Numbered from the stretch's first letter, positions 1 through 6,879 are shown. The stretch: DNA of 17,452 nt from UBA8296 sp031581145 (GCA_031581145.1 JAVLBP010000019.1:1-17452), one strand, 5' to 3'. The notes: generated by a model from the letters alone, not told the origin. A program made the numbers and translations.

Positions 1-330
1 GGAGATGGCGGCGTGGTCACCTCCACCGAAGGCACAGACGCCCTGCCCACTGCTTACGACCTGAGACAAAACTACCCGAATCCGTTCAATCCCACGACCA
101 CGATTCGCTACGCCTTGCCTCAGGCCTCGCAAGTGACCCTCGAGGTCTTTGACATGGTAGGCCGTCGTGTCGCCACGCTAGCGGAAGGCCCCCAAGCCGC
201 TGGCTACCACACCGCGACCTTTGATGGCCGCTCCCTGGCAAGCGGTGTCTACATCTACCGCCTGCGAGCCGTCAACCAAGCCACAGGCCAACCCTTCGTC
301 CAGACCCGGACCCTCGTGCTGATTAAGTAA
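1..330 (+). CDS. C-terminal part of a T9SS-exported protein (type A sorting domain), 5' end outside window
   Basis: The reading frame is open from base 1 and ends at TAA 328-330, so only the last 109 or so residues are present. The visible part is a type IX secretion C-terminal sorting domain. It begins with the typical QNYPNPFNPTTTI signature, followed by a short beta-sandwich with the usual VFDMVGRRVATL and GVYIYRLRA strands and a basic end (LVLIK). Family knowledge: such domains direct proteins through the outer membrane by the Por/T9SS machine and are removed or anchored at the surface. The catalytic or adhesive part of the protein lies to the left of the window, so its function cannot be stated. 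A GTG at base 13 could be mistaken for a start, but it lies inside the domain linker. This feature is the best lineage marker in the window. Confidence 0.9.
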   Translation, partial: GDGGVVTSTEGTDALPTAYDLRQNYPNPFNPTTTIRYALPQASQVTLEVFDMVGRRVATLAEGPQAAGYHTATFDGRSLASGVYIYRLRAVNQATGQPFVQTRTLVLIK

Positions 331-547
331 TCCACAACCCACCCTCAACTGTGGATAACTCTCATAAACCCATTGTTATGAGACTGTTAAGGCATGATTA
401 AGCTGTTGGGTGGCATGAAAAACCCCCTCTAGATCGCTCAGAAAGCCTTTTTCGAAAGTTATCCACATAGACATGGAGGGGTGTAGCGATAATGCCACCC
501 CGCCGCAAGATATTTTGCTGTGGACAAGTTGTGCATTTTGTGGAAAA
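328..547. promoter_or_regulatory. Cluster of DnaA-box-like sites
   Basis: Two perfect matches to the DnaA box TTATCCACA are seen: 459-467 on the plus strand and 350-358 as its complement TGTGGATAA. Three more have one mismatch each: TAATCCACA at 328-336, TGTGGACAA at 519-527 and TGTGGAAAA at 539-547. Five sites in 220 bp in both orientations is far more than expected by chance. Known: E. coli nrdAB is controlled by DnaA through boxes in its promoter, and replication origins also carry such clusters. Which of these applies here cannot be settled from the sequence. Confidence 0.55.
505..518. promoter_or_regulatory. Possible NrdR box upstream of nrdB
   Basis: GCAAGATATTTTGC is a near-perfect 14-bp palindrome (GCAA/TTGC arms around an ATAT core, one G/T mismatch). 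Its arrangement resembles NrdR boxes, which repress ribonucleotide reductase genes. NrdR boxes usually come in pairs about three helical turns apart; I could not find a convincing partner, so this is tentative. Confidence 0.3.
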
Positions 548-582
548 GTAATCCAATTTTATGTTGACGCTAACAGTCCACT

Positions 583-621
583 CGTCTAATTTGAGTGCAG
601 TGATCAGAACGAAATTAGACG
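583..621. repeat. 10-bp inverted repeat upstream of nrdB
   Basis: CGTCTAATTT at 583-592 is matched exactly by its complement AAATTAGACG at 612-621, with a 19-bp spacer that itself contains the palindrome TGATCA. It lies about 130 bp before the nrdB start and could be an operator or a long stem-loop. No known regulator is recognised. Confidence 0.4.
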
Positions 622-749
622 CTAAAATCTAGACCAAAAATCACGGTAACATCGAGAGGCCGTGCACACTGCGTTCTAGCGTCCATTTATTCAAGATACG
701 TTCTGCTCTCCAACATAACTTGAGATCTAACAGCATAAGGTGAGGCACG

Positions 750-1997
750 ATGAGTAAATACGTTATCAAAAAAACGGGTGAGAAAAGACCCTTCGAAGAA
801 GACAAAATTAGGCAAGCAGTCTTGAAAGCGATGCGTAGTGTGGACGATGTCAACATGGACGTCGCCGAGGAGATTGTCCAGGATGTAGCTCGTCGTGTGC
901 TTGAGGATGAGACAAAAATTCCAACGGTTGAAGAGATCCACAATACGGTCGAAGATGAGTTGATGAACCATCGCGCGAATGAGGCGGCGAAGTCATACAT
1001 CGTCTACCGCAGCAAAAAGAAGCCCGATATATTTCGCAAGCGTACCAATCTCAAGCCTTTTGAGTACCCAAACCTTGCAGACTACGTCGATGCAATCCGC
1101 CACTCCTATTGGGTCCACACCGAGTTCAATTACAACTCGGATATCCAAGACATGAAGGTGACGCTCAACGAAAAAGAGCAACAAACTGTCACACGTGCCA
1201 TGCTCGCCATCTCTCAAATCGAGATTGCGGTCAAGACGTTCTGGGGAGATCTTTACAAAAAAATGCCCAAGCCAGAGGTTGGCAATGTTGGGGCAACCTT
1301 TGCCGAGTCTGAGGTACGCCACGCCGATGCATACTCCCACCTCGTTAATATTATGGGGCTCAATGGGGAGTTTGAGACACTGGTTGAGGTACCTGCGATT
1401 CGCAAACGCATTAAATACCTAGAGCGTGTGATCTCTGGAGCTCGCGAAGTCCCTAACGAGGAATATTTCGAAAGCATTATCCTATTCTCAATGTTTGTAG
1501 AGAATATCTCACTGTTTAGCCAGTTCTTGGTCATCATGAGCTTTAACAAGTTCAAAAATGCCCTCAAAGGAATTTCTAATGCGGTCGAGGCAACATCCAA
1601 AGAAGAGCAGATTCATGCAGAATTTGGCTTTGAGCTGATCAACACGATCAAAGAAGAGAATCCAGGATGGTGGACAGACAATCTCGTTACGGATATCAAG
1701 ATCGCTTCACTTGAGGCGTGGGATGCAGAGCGTGACATTGTAGAATGGATGTTTGAGCAGGGAGATCTCGACTTCTTATCCAAAGCGGAGACGCTCGAGT
1801 TTATCCGCCACAGACTCAACCGTTCTCTCGGTGAGATTGGCATCGACCCCATCTTCGAGATCGACGAAGAGCTCCTTGCCAAGACCGAATGGTTTGATGA
1901 TGAGACGGTGGCGACCAAACACACCGACTTCTTCAACAAGCGAAGCATTAATTATACCAAGAGGCAGCAGTCGGTCACTGAAGACGACCTCTTTTAA
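750..1997 (+). CDS. nrdB: Ribonucleotide reductase small (radical) subunit NrdB with N-terminal ATP-cone
   Basis: This subunit makes the radical that NrdA uses to reduce ribonucleotides to deoxyribonucleotides. Residues about 3-93 form an ATP-cone (VIKKTGEKRPF start, then EEIHNTVEDELM), an allosteric domain normally found on NrdA. The ferritin-like core follows. By alignment to E. coli R2 the six metal ligands are E158, E188, H191, E251, E286 and H289, and the radical-site tyrosine equivalent is Y195. The first ligand is Glu, one residue off the E. coli Asp84 position, matching the spacing in class Id (dimanganese) enzymes. The C-terminus (EDDLF) is the type that docks on NrdA. Its length of 415 aa fits a core of about 310-320 plus a cone. 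The start is supported by AAGGTGAGG six bases upstream. Known: in Leeuwenhoekiella blandensis NrdB such a cone switches activity with ATP/dATP by changing oligomer state. Expected partner: the nrdA product at 2166. Confidence 0.96.
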   Translation: MSKYVIKKTGEKRPFEEDKIRQAVLKAMRSVDDVNMDVAEEIVQDVARRVLEDETKIPTVEEIHNTVEDELMNHRANEAAKSYIVYRSKKKPDIFRKRTNLKPFEYPNLADYVDAIRHSYWVHTEFNYNSDIQDMKVTLNEKEQQTVTRAMLAISQIEIAVKTFWGDLYKKMPKPEVGNVGATFAESEVRHADAYSHLVNIMGLNGEFETLVEVPAIRKRIKYLERVISGAREVPNEEYFESIILFSMFVENISLFSQFLVIMSFNKFKNALKGISNAVEATSKEEQIHAEFGFELINTIKEENPGWWTDNLVTDIKIASLEAWDAERDIVEWMFEQGDLDFLSKAETLEFIRHRLNRSLGEIGIDPIFEIDEELLAKTEWFDDETVATKHTDFFNKRSINYTKRQQSVTEDDLF

Positions 1998-2045
1998 GCA
2001 GCACGGCCCCCGAACAGAATGCGCCTGGCTGGAGAAATGCAGCTG

Positions 2046-2084
2046 GGCTCTTCTGTCTCATGGAGCCTGTGATAGAGGAGCTCC
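2046..2084 (+). other. Structured nrdB-nrdA spacer
   Basis: The 168-bp gap between nrdB and nrdA contains a 5-bp stem (GGCTC 2046-2050 with GAGCC 2063-2067, loop 12) and the 8-bp palindrome GGAGCTCC at 2077-2084. There is no T-run, so it is not a clear terminator. It may affect the relative output of the two subunits. The role is unproven. Confidence 0.25.
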
Positions 2085-2165
2085 GTACCAGAAACAACCA
2101 CGTCACAAGCTACCCACCCCAAACGTATAGCATTACCCCAATAAGACCAAAATCCCATTAGCATT

Positions 2166-3872
2166 ATGAGCACACGCGAACCATTTGACTGGGTCACCGA
2201 AGAAACCCAAACCTTCCTGCACAGAGGATACTTGAGCGAAGGGGAGGATGCCATGACGAGGATTCGCGCCATTGCTGATCATGCTGAGTCTTTGCTTGGA
2301 ATCGACGGGTTTGCCGACAAGTTCTATGAATACATGGGCAAAGGGTGGTACTCGCTTTCGTCCCCAGTTTGGGCCAATTATGGCAAAAAGCGTGGGCTCC
2401 CAGTGTCCTGTTTTGGATCGTATGTCGACGATAATATCGAGAGTATCCTCTCCACGTCGGCCGAAGTAGGAGAAATGTCCAAGATGGGGGGTGGAACAAG
2501 CGGATATTTTGGCAACATCCGAGGCCGCGGGGCCCCTATCACAGACAATGGCGAAGCTCCTGGGGCCGTCCATTTTATGCGCCTGTTTGAGTCTATTGTG
2601 GATAATATCTCCCAAGGATCCACACGCCGAGGACGATTTTCGCCCTACCTCCCACTGGATCACCCTGATGCCATGGAGTTCCTCGATATTGGTACGGAGG
2701 GTGCGCCCATCCAAGAGCTCACCCATGCGGTTACGGTCAGTGATGAGTTCATGGAGGCGATGATTGATGGCGATAGTGATAAACGCCAACGCTGGGCCAA
2801 AGTGATCCAGCGTCGTGGCGAGATTGGCTACCCCTACATCATGTTCACCGACACGATGAATAAAAAAGCCCCTGATGTCTACAAGGACCGTGATGCTAAA
2901 ATTACCCATTCCAACCTATGCTCCGAAATCGCATTAGCCGATAGCTCTGATGAGTCGTTTGTATGTGTCTTGTCGTCGATGAATGTTCTCCATTACGATG
3001 AGTGGAAAGACACGGACGCCGTCGAGACCATGGTCTATTTCCTCGACTCCGTGGTGACTGAATTTTTGACAAAGCTCGAAGCCGTTCGCGATAATGGCAC
3101 ACCTGAAGGGAAAAAGGCCTTCGAATTTATGGAGCGGGCCTACAATTTTGCCAAGCGACAGCGGGCGCTCGGCCTAGGTGTGCTTGGATGGCACTCATAC
3201 CTCCAGAGCAAAATGCTAGGCTTTGATACTCGTGAAACAGCCAAACTCAATGTCGAAGTCTTCAAGCTCATCCAGGATAAATCCTACGCGGCATCGGAGG
3301 AGCTCGCAACCAAATTTGGTGAGCCAGAATATCTGGAAGGGGTAGGCCGACGCAATGTGACGCTCAACGCGATCGCTCCCACCACCTCCTCAGCGTTTAT
3401 CCTTGGCCAGGTGTCACAATCGATCGAGCCGCTTTGGTCAAACTGTTACGTCAAGGATCTTGCCAAGATGAAAGTCACGATCAAAAATCCAGTGTTGATC
3501 GAGCTTCTCAAAGACCTCAACAAGAACACCAAAGATGTGTGGGATAGCATCAAGACACACGATGGCTCGGTCCAACACCTCGACTTCTTGACCGATGACC
3601 AAAAAGAGGTATTCCGGACGTTTGCGGAGATTAATCAGTCATCAATCATAAATCAGGCGGCCATTCGTCAGGATTATATCGATCAGGCGCAGTCTTTGAA
3701 CTTGATGATCCCGCCAGATTTGAGTGTGAAAGAGATTAATACGCTCCTCGTCGACGCGTGGAAGCTTGGTGTGAAGACGTTGTATTATCAACACTCCATG
3801 AACTCGGCTCAGGCGTTTGCCCGCAAGAAGCTACAGCTCAATGACATGACCTGTATCGCGTGCGAAGGTTAA
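2166..3872 (+). CDS. nrdA: Ribonucleotide reductase large (catalytic) subunit NrdA, short form without ATP-cone
   Basis: Reduces ribonucleoside diphosphates using a thiyl radical generated through NrdB. At 568 aa it is about 190 residues shorter than E. coli NrdA, and the ATP-cone is absent: the protein begins directly in the alpha-helical domain. All catalytic residues can be placed: C82 and C267 (redox pair, E. coli C225/C462), N250, C252 and E254 (N437/C439/E441, in SNLCSEI), Y540 and Y541 (radical path, TLYYQHSMN) and the C-terminal reducing pair C563/C566 (CIACEG end). The substrate-site loop GMGGGTSGYFG-like motif is near 107-117. An in-frame TAA at 2142 limits the start to this ATG; no clear ribosome binding site precedes it. 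Overall activity control must come from the cone on NrdB. It is probably co-transcribed with nrdB despite the 168-bp gap. Confidence 0.96.
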   Translation: MSTREPFDWVTEETQTFLHRGYLSEGEDAMTRIRAIADHAESLLGIDGFADKFYEYMGKGWYSLSSPVWANYGKKRGLPVSCFGSYVDDNIESILSTSAEVGEMSKMGGGTSGYFGNIRGRGAPITDNGEAPGAVHFMRLFESIVDNISQGSTRRGRFSPYLPLDHPDAMEFLDIGTEGAPIQELTHAVTVSDEFMEAMIDGDSDKRQRWAKVIQRRGEIGYPYIMFTDTMNKKAPDVYKDRDAKITHSNLCSEIALADSSDESFVCVLSSMNVLHYDEWKDTDAVETMVYFLDSVVTEFLTKLEAVRDNGTPEGKKAFEFMERAYNFAKRQRALGLGVLGWHSYLQSKMLGFDTRETAKLNVEVFKLIQDKSYAASEELATKFGEPEYLEGVGRRNVTLNAIAPTTSSAFILGQVSQSIEPLWSNCYVKDLAKMKVTIKNPVLIELLKDLNKNTKDVWDSIKTHDGSVQHLDFLTDDQKEVFRTFAEINQSSIINQAAIRQDYIDQAQSLNLMIPPDLSVKEINTLLVDAWKLGVKTLYYQHSMNSAQAFARKKLQLNDMTCIACEG

Positions 3873-3948
3873 GGTTGTGCTAGAGTCGTGCGGCGTGAGG
3901 TGTATGTTGCTTGGCCTCTCGACGGTTGGTTCTGCCCTCGTGATAGCG

Positions 3949-4623
3949 CTAGAGAAATAAGTCGCCGCTAAACGGTTCCACGCGCTGGAGTAACGATGGA
4001 TCATTATGGGCAGGCTTGTTGACCCGTTGACTTACCGGATACGCCTCAATCTTTGGCTGGTCTTCTGCCACGAAAGTGCCTGGCGTAGAGTGCGACGATA
4101 GCCACTCGACCATGGTTTCGGTGGATAGTAAAAGGGGTTGACGATGATGGATGTTTGCCAGGTCTTCGGCGGCTTCTCGCGTGACGATGCACGCTCCATG
4201 GTCGTTGAAAATCCCTGCAAACAACAGGAGCGACCCCTTTTGCGACTTATGATAGTATGGTTGCTTAGCTGATGTGCCTTGTTGCCATTCGTACCATCCA
4301 TCGGCCACCATCACACATCTCGCCGCCTCTCGAAACGAAGGTTTCGCATTCAATGTCTCCACCCGTGCATTGATTAAGTTCATCGGTTTGTCGGCCCAGC
4401 TGGGGGAATAGCCCCATTGAGTGATGTTGACTTGGAAAGTAGGCTCTGTGGGTGTTGGGTCGGATCCCGTGGCCTGAGTAAACACTGGAATAGGTGTCAT
4501 GGGGCTCACATTGTACGAAGGCCATCGACCTCTTTCTTGCATGGACTGGACGGCCTGCTTTCCGGCATGGCCAAAAGTTTGCGCAACAGAGGCTAGGGAA
4601 TGAACTGCGTATCGACCACACAT
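3949..4623 (-). CDS. SRAP (YedK/HMCES) family abasic-site processing protein
   Basis: Family members bind single-stranded DNA abasic sites and form a stable thiazolidine cross-link through the N-terminal cysteine, shielding the lesion during replication. The sequence starts MCGRYA, giving the invariant Cys2 after Met removal. Other family landmarks are present: the YNVSP segment with N38, the W70-G71 pair, INARVET at 84-90, the ADGWYEW block containing the conserved Glu112, and IHHRQP at 158-163, where the usual IHDRMP His is kept (H159). At 224 aa it is the normal size. It lies convergent to nrdA with 76 bp between the stops, so it is not in the nrd operon. No good ribosome binding site is seen. 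Older annotations call this an SOS-associated peptidase; the peptidase role is not established as the main function. Confidence 0.93.
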   Translation of the reverse strand: MCGRYAVHSLASVAQTFGHAGKQAVQSMQERGRWPSYNVSPMTPIPVFTQATGSDPTPTEPTFQVNITQWGYSPSWADKPMNLINARVETLNAKPSFREAARCVMVADGWYEWQQGTSAKQPYYHKSQKGSLLLFAGIFNDHGACIVTREAAEDLANIHHRQPLLLSTETMVEWLSSHSTPGTFVAEDQPKIEAYPVSQRVNKPAHNDPSLLQRVEPFSGDLFL

Positions 4624-4778
4624 AGGGTTTTGCTGACTAGTTGAAGGATGTGAGTGAGTGGTTACTCTCGAACCAATTCTAAATAATCATGTAAGGAATC
4701 TAAACCACGATGTTCTTAGTAAAGAAACACGAATATTACCCCAATCGCTAAGAACCTACACATATGACAGCCATAAAT

Positions 4779-4807
4779 TTGACTTCAATATTAAAAAATA
4801 ATATCAT
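4779..4807 (+). promoter_or_regulatory. Sigma70-like promoter of the toxin-antitoxin pair
   Basis: TTGACT (4779-4784) and TATCAT (4802-4807) are separated by exactly 17 bp, close to the classic -35/-10 consensus. Transcription would begin near 4814, downstream of an upstream ATG at 4764, which argues that the antitoxin starts at 4890. A caution: Bacteroidota primary sigma factors often prefer a different consensus. Confidence 0.4.
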
Positions 4808-4831
4808 AAATAAATCATTTGGTGATATCAT
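4801..4831 (+). promoter_or_regulatory. Possible antitoxin operator
   Basis: The heptamer ATATCAT occurs at 4801-4807 and again at 4825-4831. The second copy is part of the 8-bp palindrome TGATATCA (4823-4830). Repeated half-sites over the promoter are what a self-regulating ribbon-helix-helix antitoxin would bind. Inference only. Confidence 0.3.
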
Positions 4832-4889
4832 ACAAACAGTTCGAGGTATCAATCCACCATCAAACCCAACCCACGGTTCACAAAAGCAT

Positions 4890-5153
4890 ATGAAAAACTT
4901 TGCCTTGAGAGGGATTTCACCACAATTGGATGATCATCTAAAATCACTTGCGGAACAGGAGAATCAAAGTGTGAATCAATGCATTTTGTCCATTTTGGAA
5001 GAGCGGTTTGGCTTAGCTAAGGAACACCGATTTACGGACACTCACTCAGATCTAGACTTTTCAATGGGACGATGGACTCCCGAAGATGCAGCCGACATGG
5101 AGACCGCGCTCGCCGATTTTGGTCAGGTAGATGAGTCGTTTTGGTCAGCTTGA
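4890..5153 (+). CDS. Ribbon-helix-helix antitoxin of a VapBC/FitAB-like pair
   Basis: With the start at 4890 the protein has 87 residues and looks like a FitA/VapB-type antitoxin. A beta-strand (KNFALRGI) opens an Arc/MetJ-type ribbon-helix-helix, followed by helix A (about 11-24) and helix B (about 27-40, SVNQCILSILEERFG). The acidic C-terminal tail (49-87), ending in DESFWSA, would wrap the toxin. The frame is open back to an ATG at 4764, which would add 42 AT-rich residues without family resemblance. A promoter-like pair at 4779-4807 sits inside that extension, so I prefer 4890. Neither start has a clear ribosome binding site. The toxin gene follows 15 bp later. It is expected to repress its own promoter. 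The region is visibly more AT-rich than its neighbours, suggesting acquisition. Confidence 0.8.
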   Translation: MKNFALRGISPQLDDHLKSLAEQENQSVNQCILSILEERFGLAKEHRFTDTHSDLDFSMGRWTPEDAADMETALADFGQVDESFWSA

Positions 5154-5168
5154 TCCCCTTCTGTGAGC

Positions 5169-5591
5169 ATGACACCTATTCTCCTTGACACTTCTTGTTA
5201 TATCGCTTTTTTGCGAGGAGATCCTCAGGTTGCCGATCTACTTCGAAAAGCACCCAAGATTTTGATACCAACGATTACGCTAGGTGAGTTAATGACAGGT
5301 TTCTATTTATTGGATGGGTTGGATAAGCATGATGAGCCAAAACAGTTATCCTCAACATCCGAAATCGCCCACCTTCACAAATTTATGGACACACCTCGAG
5401 TTCATCTAGTGGAGGTAACCTATCGTACATCAGAGCATATGGGCTTTATTGCTGCAGAGCTCAAACATGCCGGGACACCCATTCCTACAAACGACTTGTG
5501 GATTGCTGCGCTAGCCAAGGAGCATGGGTGCCCTGTAGCAACGCTAGACAATCATTTTCGTGTAGTGCCAGGACTCCAAGTGGTGCCTTAG
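5169..5591 (+). CDS. vapC: VapC-like PIN-domain ribonuclease toxin
   Basis: PIN-domain toxins are Mg-dependent RNases that cleave tRNA or rRNA and are held inactive by the cognate antitoxin. Counting from the ATG at 5169 (140 aa), the four acidic active-site residues are visible: D7 in ILLDTS, E40 in LGELMTG, D109 in TNDLWIAALA and D127 in ATLDNHF. The tail FRVVPGLQVV is typical of the family. A GTG at 5163 in frame would add two residues; the ATG places the first Asp at the usual distance. The gene lies directly behind the antitoxin (15-bp gap), forming a two-gene unit, and it is convergent with the cytochrome c peroxidase gene (30 bp between stops). The RNA target cannot be told from the sequence. 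Confidence 0.9.
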   Translation: MTPILLDTSCYIAFLRGDPQVADLLRKAPKILIPTITLGELMTGFYLLDGLDKHDEPKQLSSTSEIAHLHKFMDTPRVHLVEVTYRTSEHMGFIAAELKHAGTPIPTNDLWIAALAKEHGCPVATLDNHFRVVPGLQVVP

Positions 5592-5621
5592 GCTGGGATT
5601 ACCGCCGAAGGGTCGGTTGAG

Positions 5622-6644
5622 TTATCGCGGAAGAGCTGGGTGTGGCACAACCTTGAATTCACCCGTGAGCGTTTCCAAAAAAGCGACAATTTGATCAACT
5701 TCTTCCTCATTGAACCGTCGACCTAGCTGACTGCGCCCCATTATTTTGACAGCATCCTCTAGAGTTTCTGCCGAGCCGTCATGAAAATATGGATAGGTCA
5801 AGGCAACATTGCGCAGGGGTGCGACACGGAAAACATATTGATCGCTTTCGCGTCCGGTCACTTCATATCGACCCATGTCATCACCACCCTTATTCTCAGC
5901 ATGGCTAAATTTTGAATAGGTCATGCCACCAAGCATAACGCCATTATGACAACCTGCACATCCGTTAGCTTGGAACAATTCTAAACCTTGAAGCTCTTTT
6001 GCCGTCAACGCATCGCGGTTGCCTTCAAGATAATCATCAAACCGAGATCCCTGAGTAATCAACGTGCGCTCAAAAGCCGCGATTGCCTTGGCCAAATTAT
6101 CGAAGGTAAATGATTCACTTGCATCTGGAAAAGCAGCCTCAAAATAGGGGCGGTAACCAGTCTTGTCTAACCTTGCCATGGCTTCGCTTGGTGTTAAATC
6201 CATCTCAACATGCGCTTGGATAGGGCCCACAGCTTGCTCTTCAAGAGTGGCTGCACGGCCATCTAAAAATTGTGCTGCCAGAAATGCGGCATTATACACA
6301 GTAGGTGTGTTTCGGGGGCCCGTGCGTCCCATTTCACCCATGGCAACTTCACGGTGATCAATACCCGCGGCTCCCACAACATGGCAGGTATTGCACGAAA
6401 TCACTCGAGAACGTGATAATAAGGGCTCAAAAAACAGTTTATGACCAAGCTCAATTTTCTCCTCGGTCATGGGATTATCCTCCGGAACTGGAGCATTTGC
6501 AGGAATGGGTTCAAATAACGCTGCGGCTTCCGGTGTCCAGTCATCTTGCTCGCCAAATTGACAGCTTGTTACCAAAAACGTACTACCAAAAATGGCTAAA
6601 AGACTTAACCAAAGGATTGTAATGCGTGGATTAGATTGTGCCAT
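5622..6644 (-). CDS. Di-haem cytochrome c peroxidase, lipoprotein
   Basis: Reduces hydrogen peroxide with electrons from small cytochromes or quinol-linked donors in the cell envelope. The first 28 residues are a lipoprotein signal with lipobox VTSC (Cys28). Two c-type haem sites are present, CNTCH (84-88) and CAGCH (229-233), in the expected N- and C-terminal domains. The intervening GPRNTPTVYN, FLDGRAATLEEQ and GP(I/V)QAHVEM blocks are typical of the CcpA/MauG superfamily, and YFHDGSAETLEDAV precedes a candidate distal Met302. The His that ligates the peroxidatic haem in the resting Pseudomonas enzyme (in its SIGH loop) is not in the matching place; the loop reads AMGE here. The gene starts behind a strong GGGAGGGAG ribosome binding site. 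It stands alone, convergent with the toxin gene. A MauG-like oxidase role is an alternative. Confidence 0.93.
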   Translation of the reverse strand: MAQSNPRITILWLSLLAIFGSTFLVTSCQFGEQDDWTPEAAALFEPIPANAPVPEDNPMTEEKIELGHKLFFEPLLSRSRVISCNTCHVVGAAGIDHREVAMGEMGRTGPRNTPTVYNAAFLAAQFLDGRAATLEEQAVGPIQAHVEMDLTPSEAMARLDKTGYRPYFEAAFPDASESFTFDNLAKAIAAFERTLITQGSRFDDYLEGNRDALTAKELQGLELFQANGCAGCHNGVMLGGMTYSKFSHAENKGGDDMGRYEVTGRESDQYVFRVAPLRNVALTYPYFHDGSAETLEDAVKIMGRSQLGRRFNEEEVDQIVAFLETLTGEFKVVPHPALPR

Positions 6645-6802
6645 ATCTCCCTCCCAAAAGACGTGAATGTGTATGGCTATAATTTACGCAAACCAGTAGA
6701 TACGTACAATACATGTAATGACAAGATTGGGAGTGGTGGAAGATACTCGCTGAGCAGGTCGTTTTACATTCTGTGAATGTTGAACGTGTGAATTAAGAAC
6801 CT

Positions 6803-6879
6803 GTGATCGTGACCCCGTTTCATCAACCAGCCCCCACACCAGTGTTCATGACCCTGTTCTATCAACCAGGCACCACACC
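6803..6879 (-). repeat. 39-bp tandem duplication over the methyltransferase stop codon
   Basis: Bases 6803-6840 and 6842-6879 match at 31 of 38 positions, with a period of 39. The right copy contains the last codons and stop of the methyltransferase gene (GVVPG*). The left copy, just downstream, repeats it as GVGAG*, with both ending in CTGGTTGA on the coding strand. The 3' end of the gene appears to have been duplicated and then to have drifted. Confidence 0.8.

Larger units (their letters stand above)
331..749. other. 419-bp regulatory spacer upstream of nrdB
   Basis: No credible gene was found here on either strand. The spacer holds five DnaA-box-like 9-mers, an 8-bp hairpin stem (360-367 with 376-383, loop 8), a 14-bp near-palindrome (505-518) and a 10-bp inverted repeat (583-592 with 612-621). 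A good ribosome binding site (AAGGTGAGG) lies just before the nrdB start at 750. The left side is the end of the T9SS gene; the 360-383 hairpin has no T-run after it and is a poor terminator. Confidence 0.6.

Noticed and set aside
360..383. Rho-independent terminator of the T9SS gene
   Set aside because: An 8-bp AT-rich stem with no following T-run.
328..547. Firm call of a chromosomal origin
   Set aside because: The DnaA boxes are real, but I see no convincing AT-rich unwinding element or origin-linked genes, and nrd promoters can carry such boxes. Kept as a finding only.
1753..2130. Open frame crossing the nrdB end and the nrdB-nrdA gap
   Set aside because: Most of it is an out-of-frame reading of nrdB, and the protein is low-complexity Ser/Arg-rich at its start.
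2133..2909. Long open frame on the minus strand opposite nrdA
   Set aside because: It shadows a highly conserved nrdA reading frame and has no recognisable domain or ribosome binding site.
4764..4889. N-terminal extension of the antitoxin
   Set aside because: AT-rich, without family resemblance, and containing a promoter-like pair and operator-like repeats.
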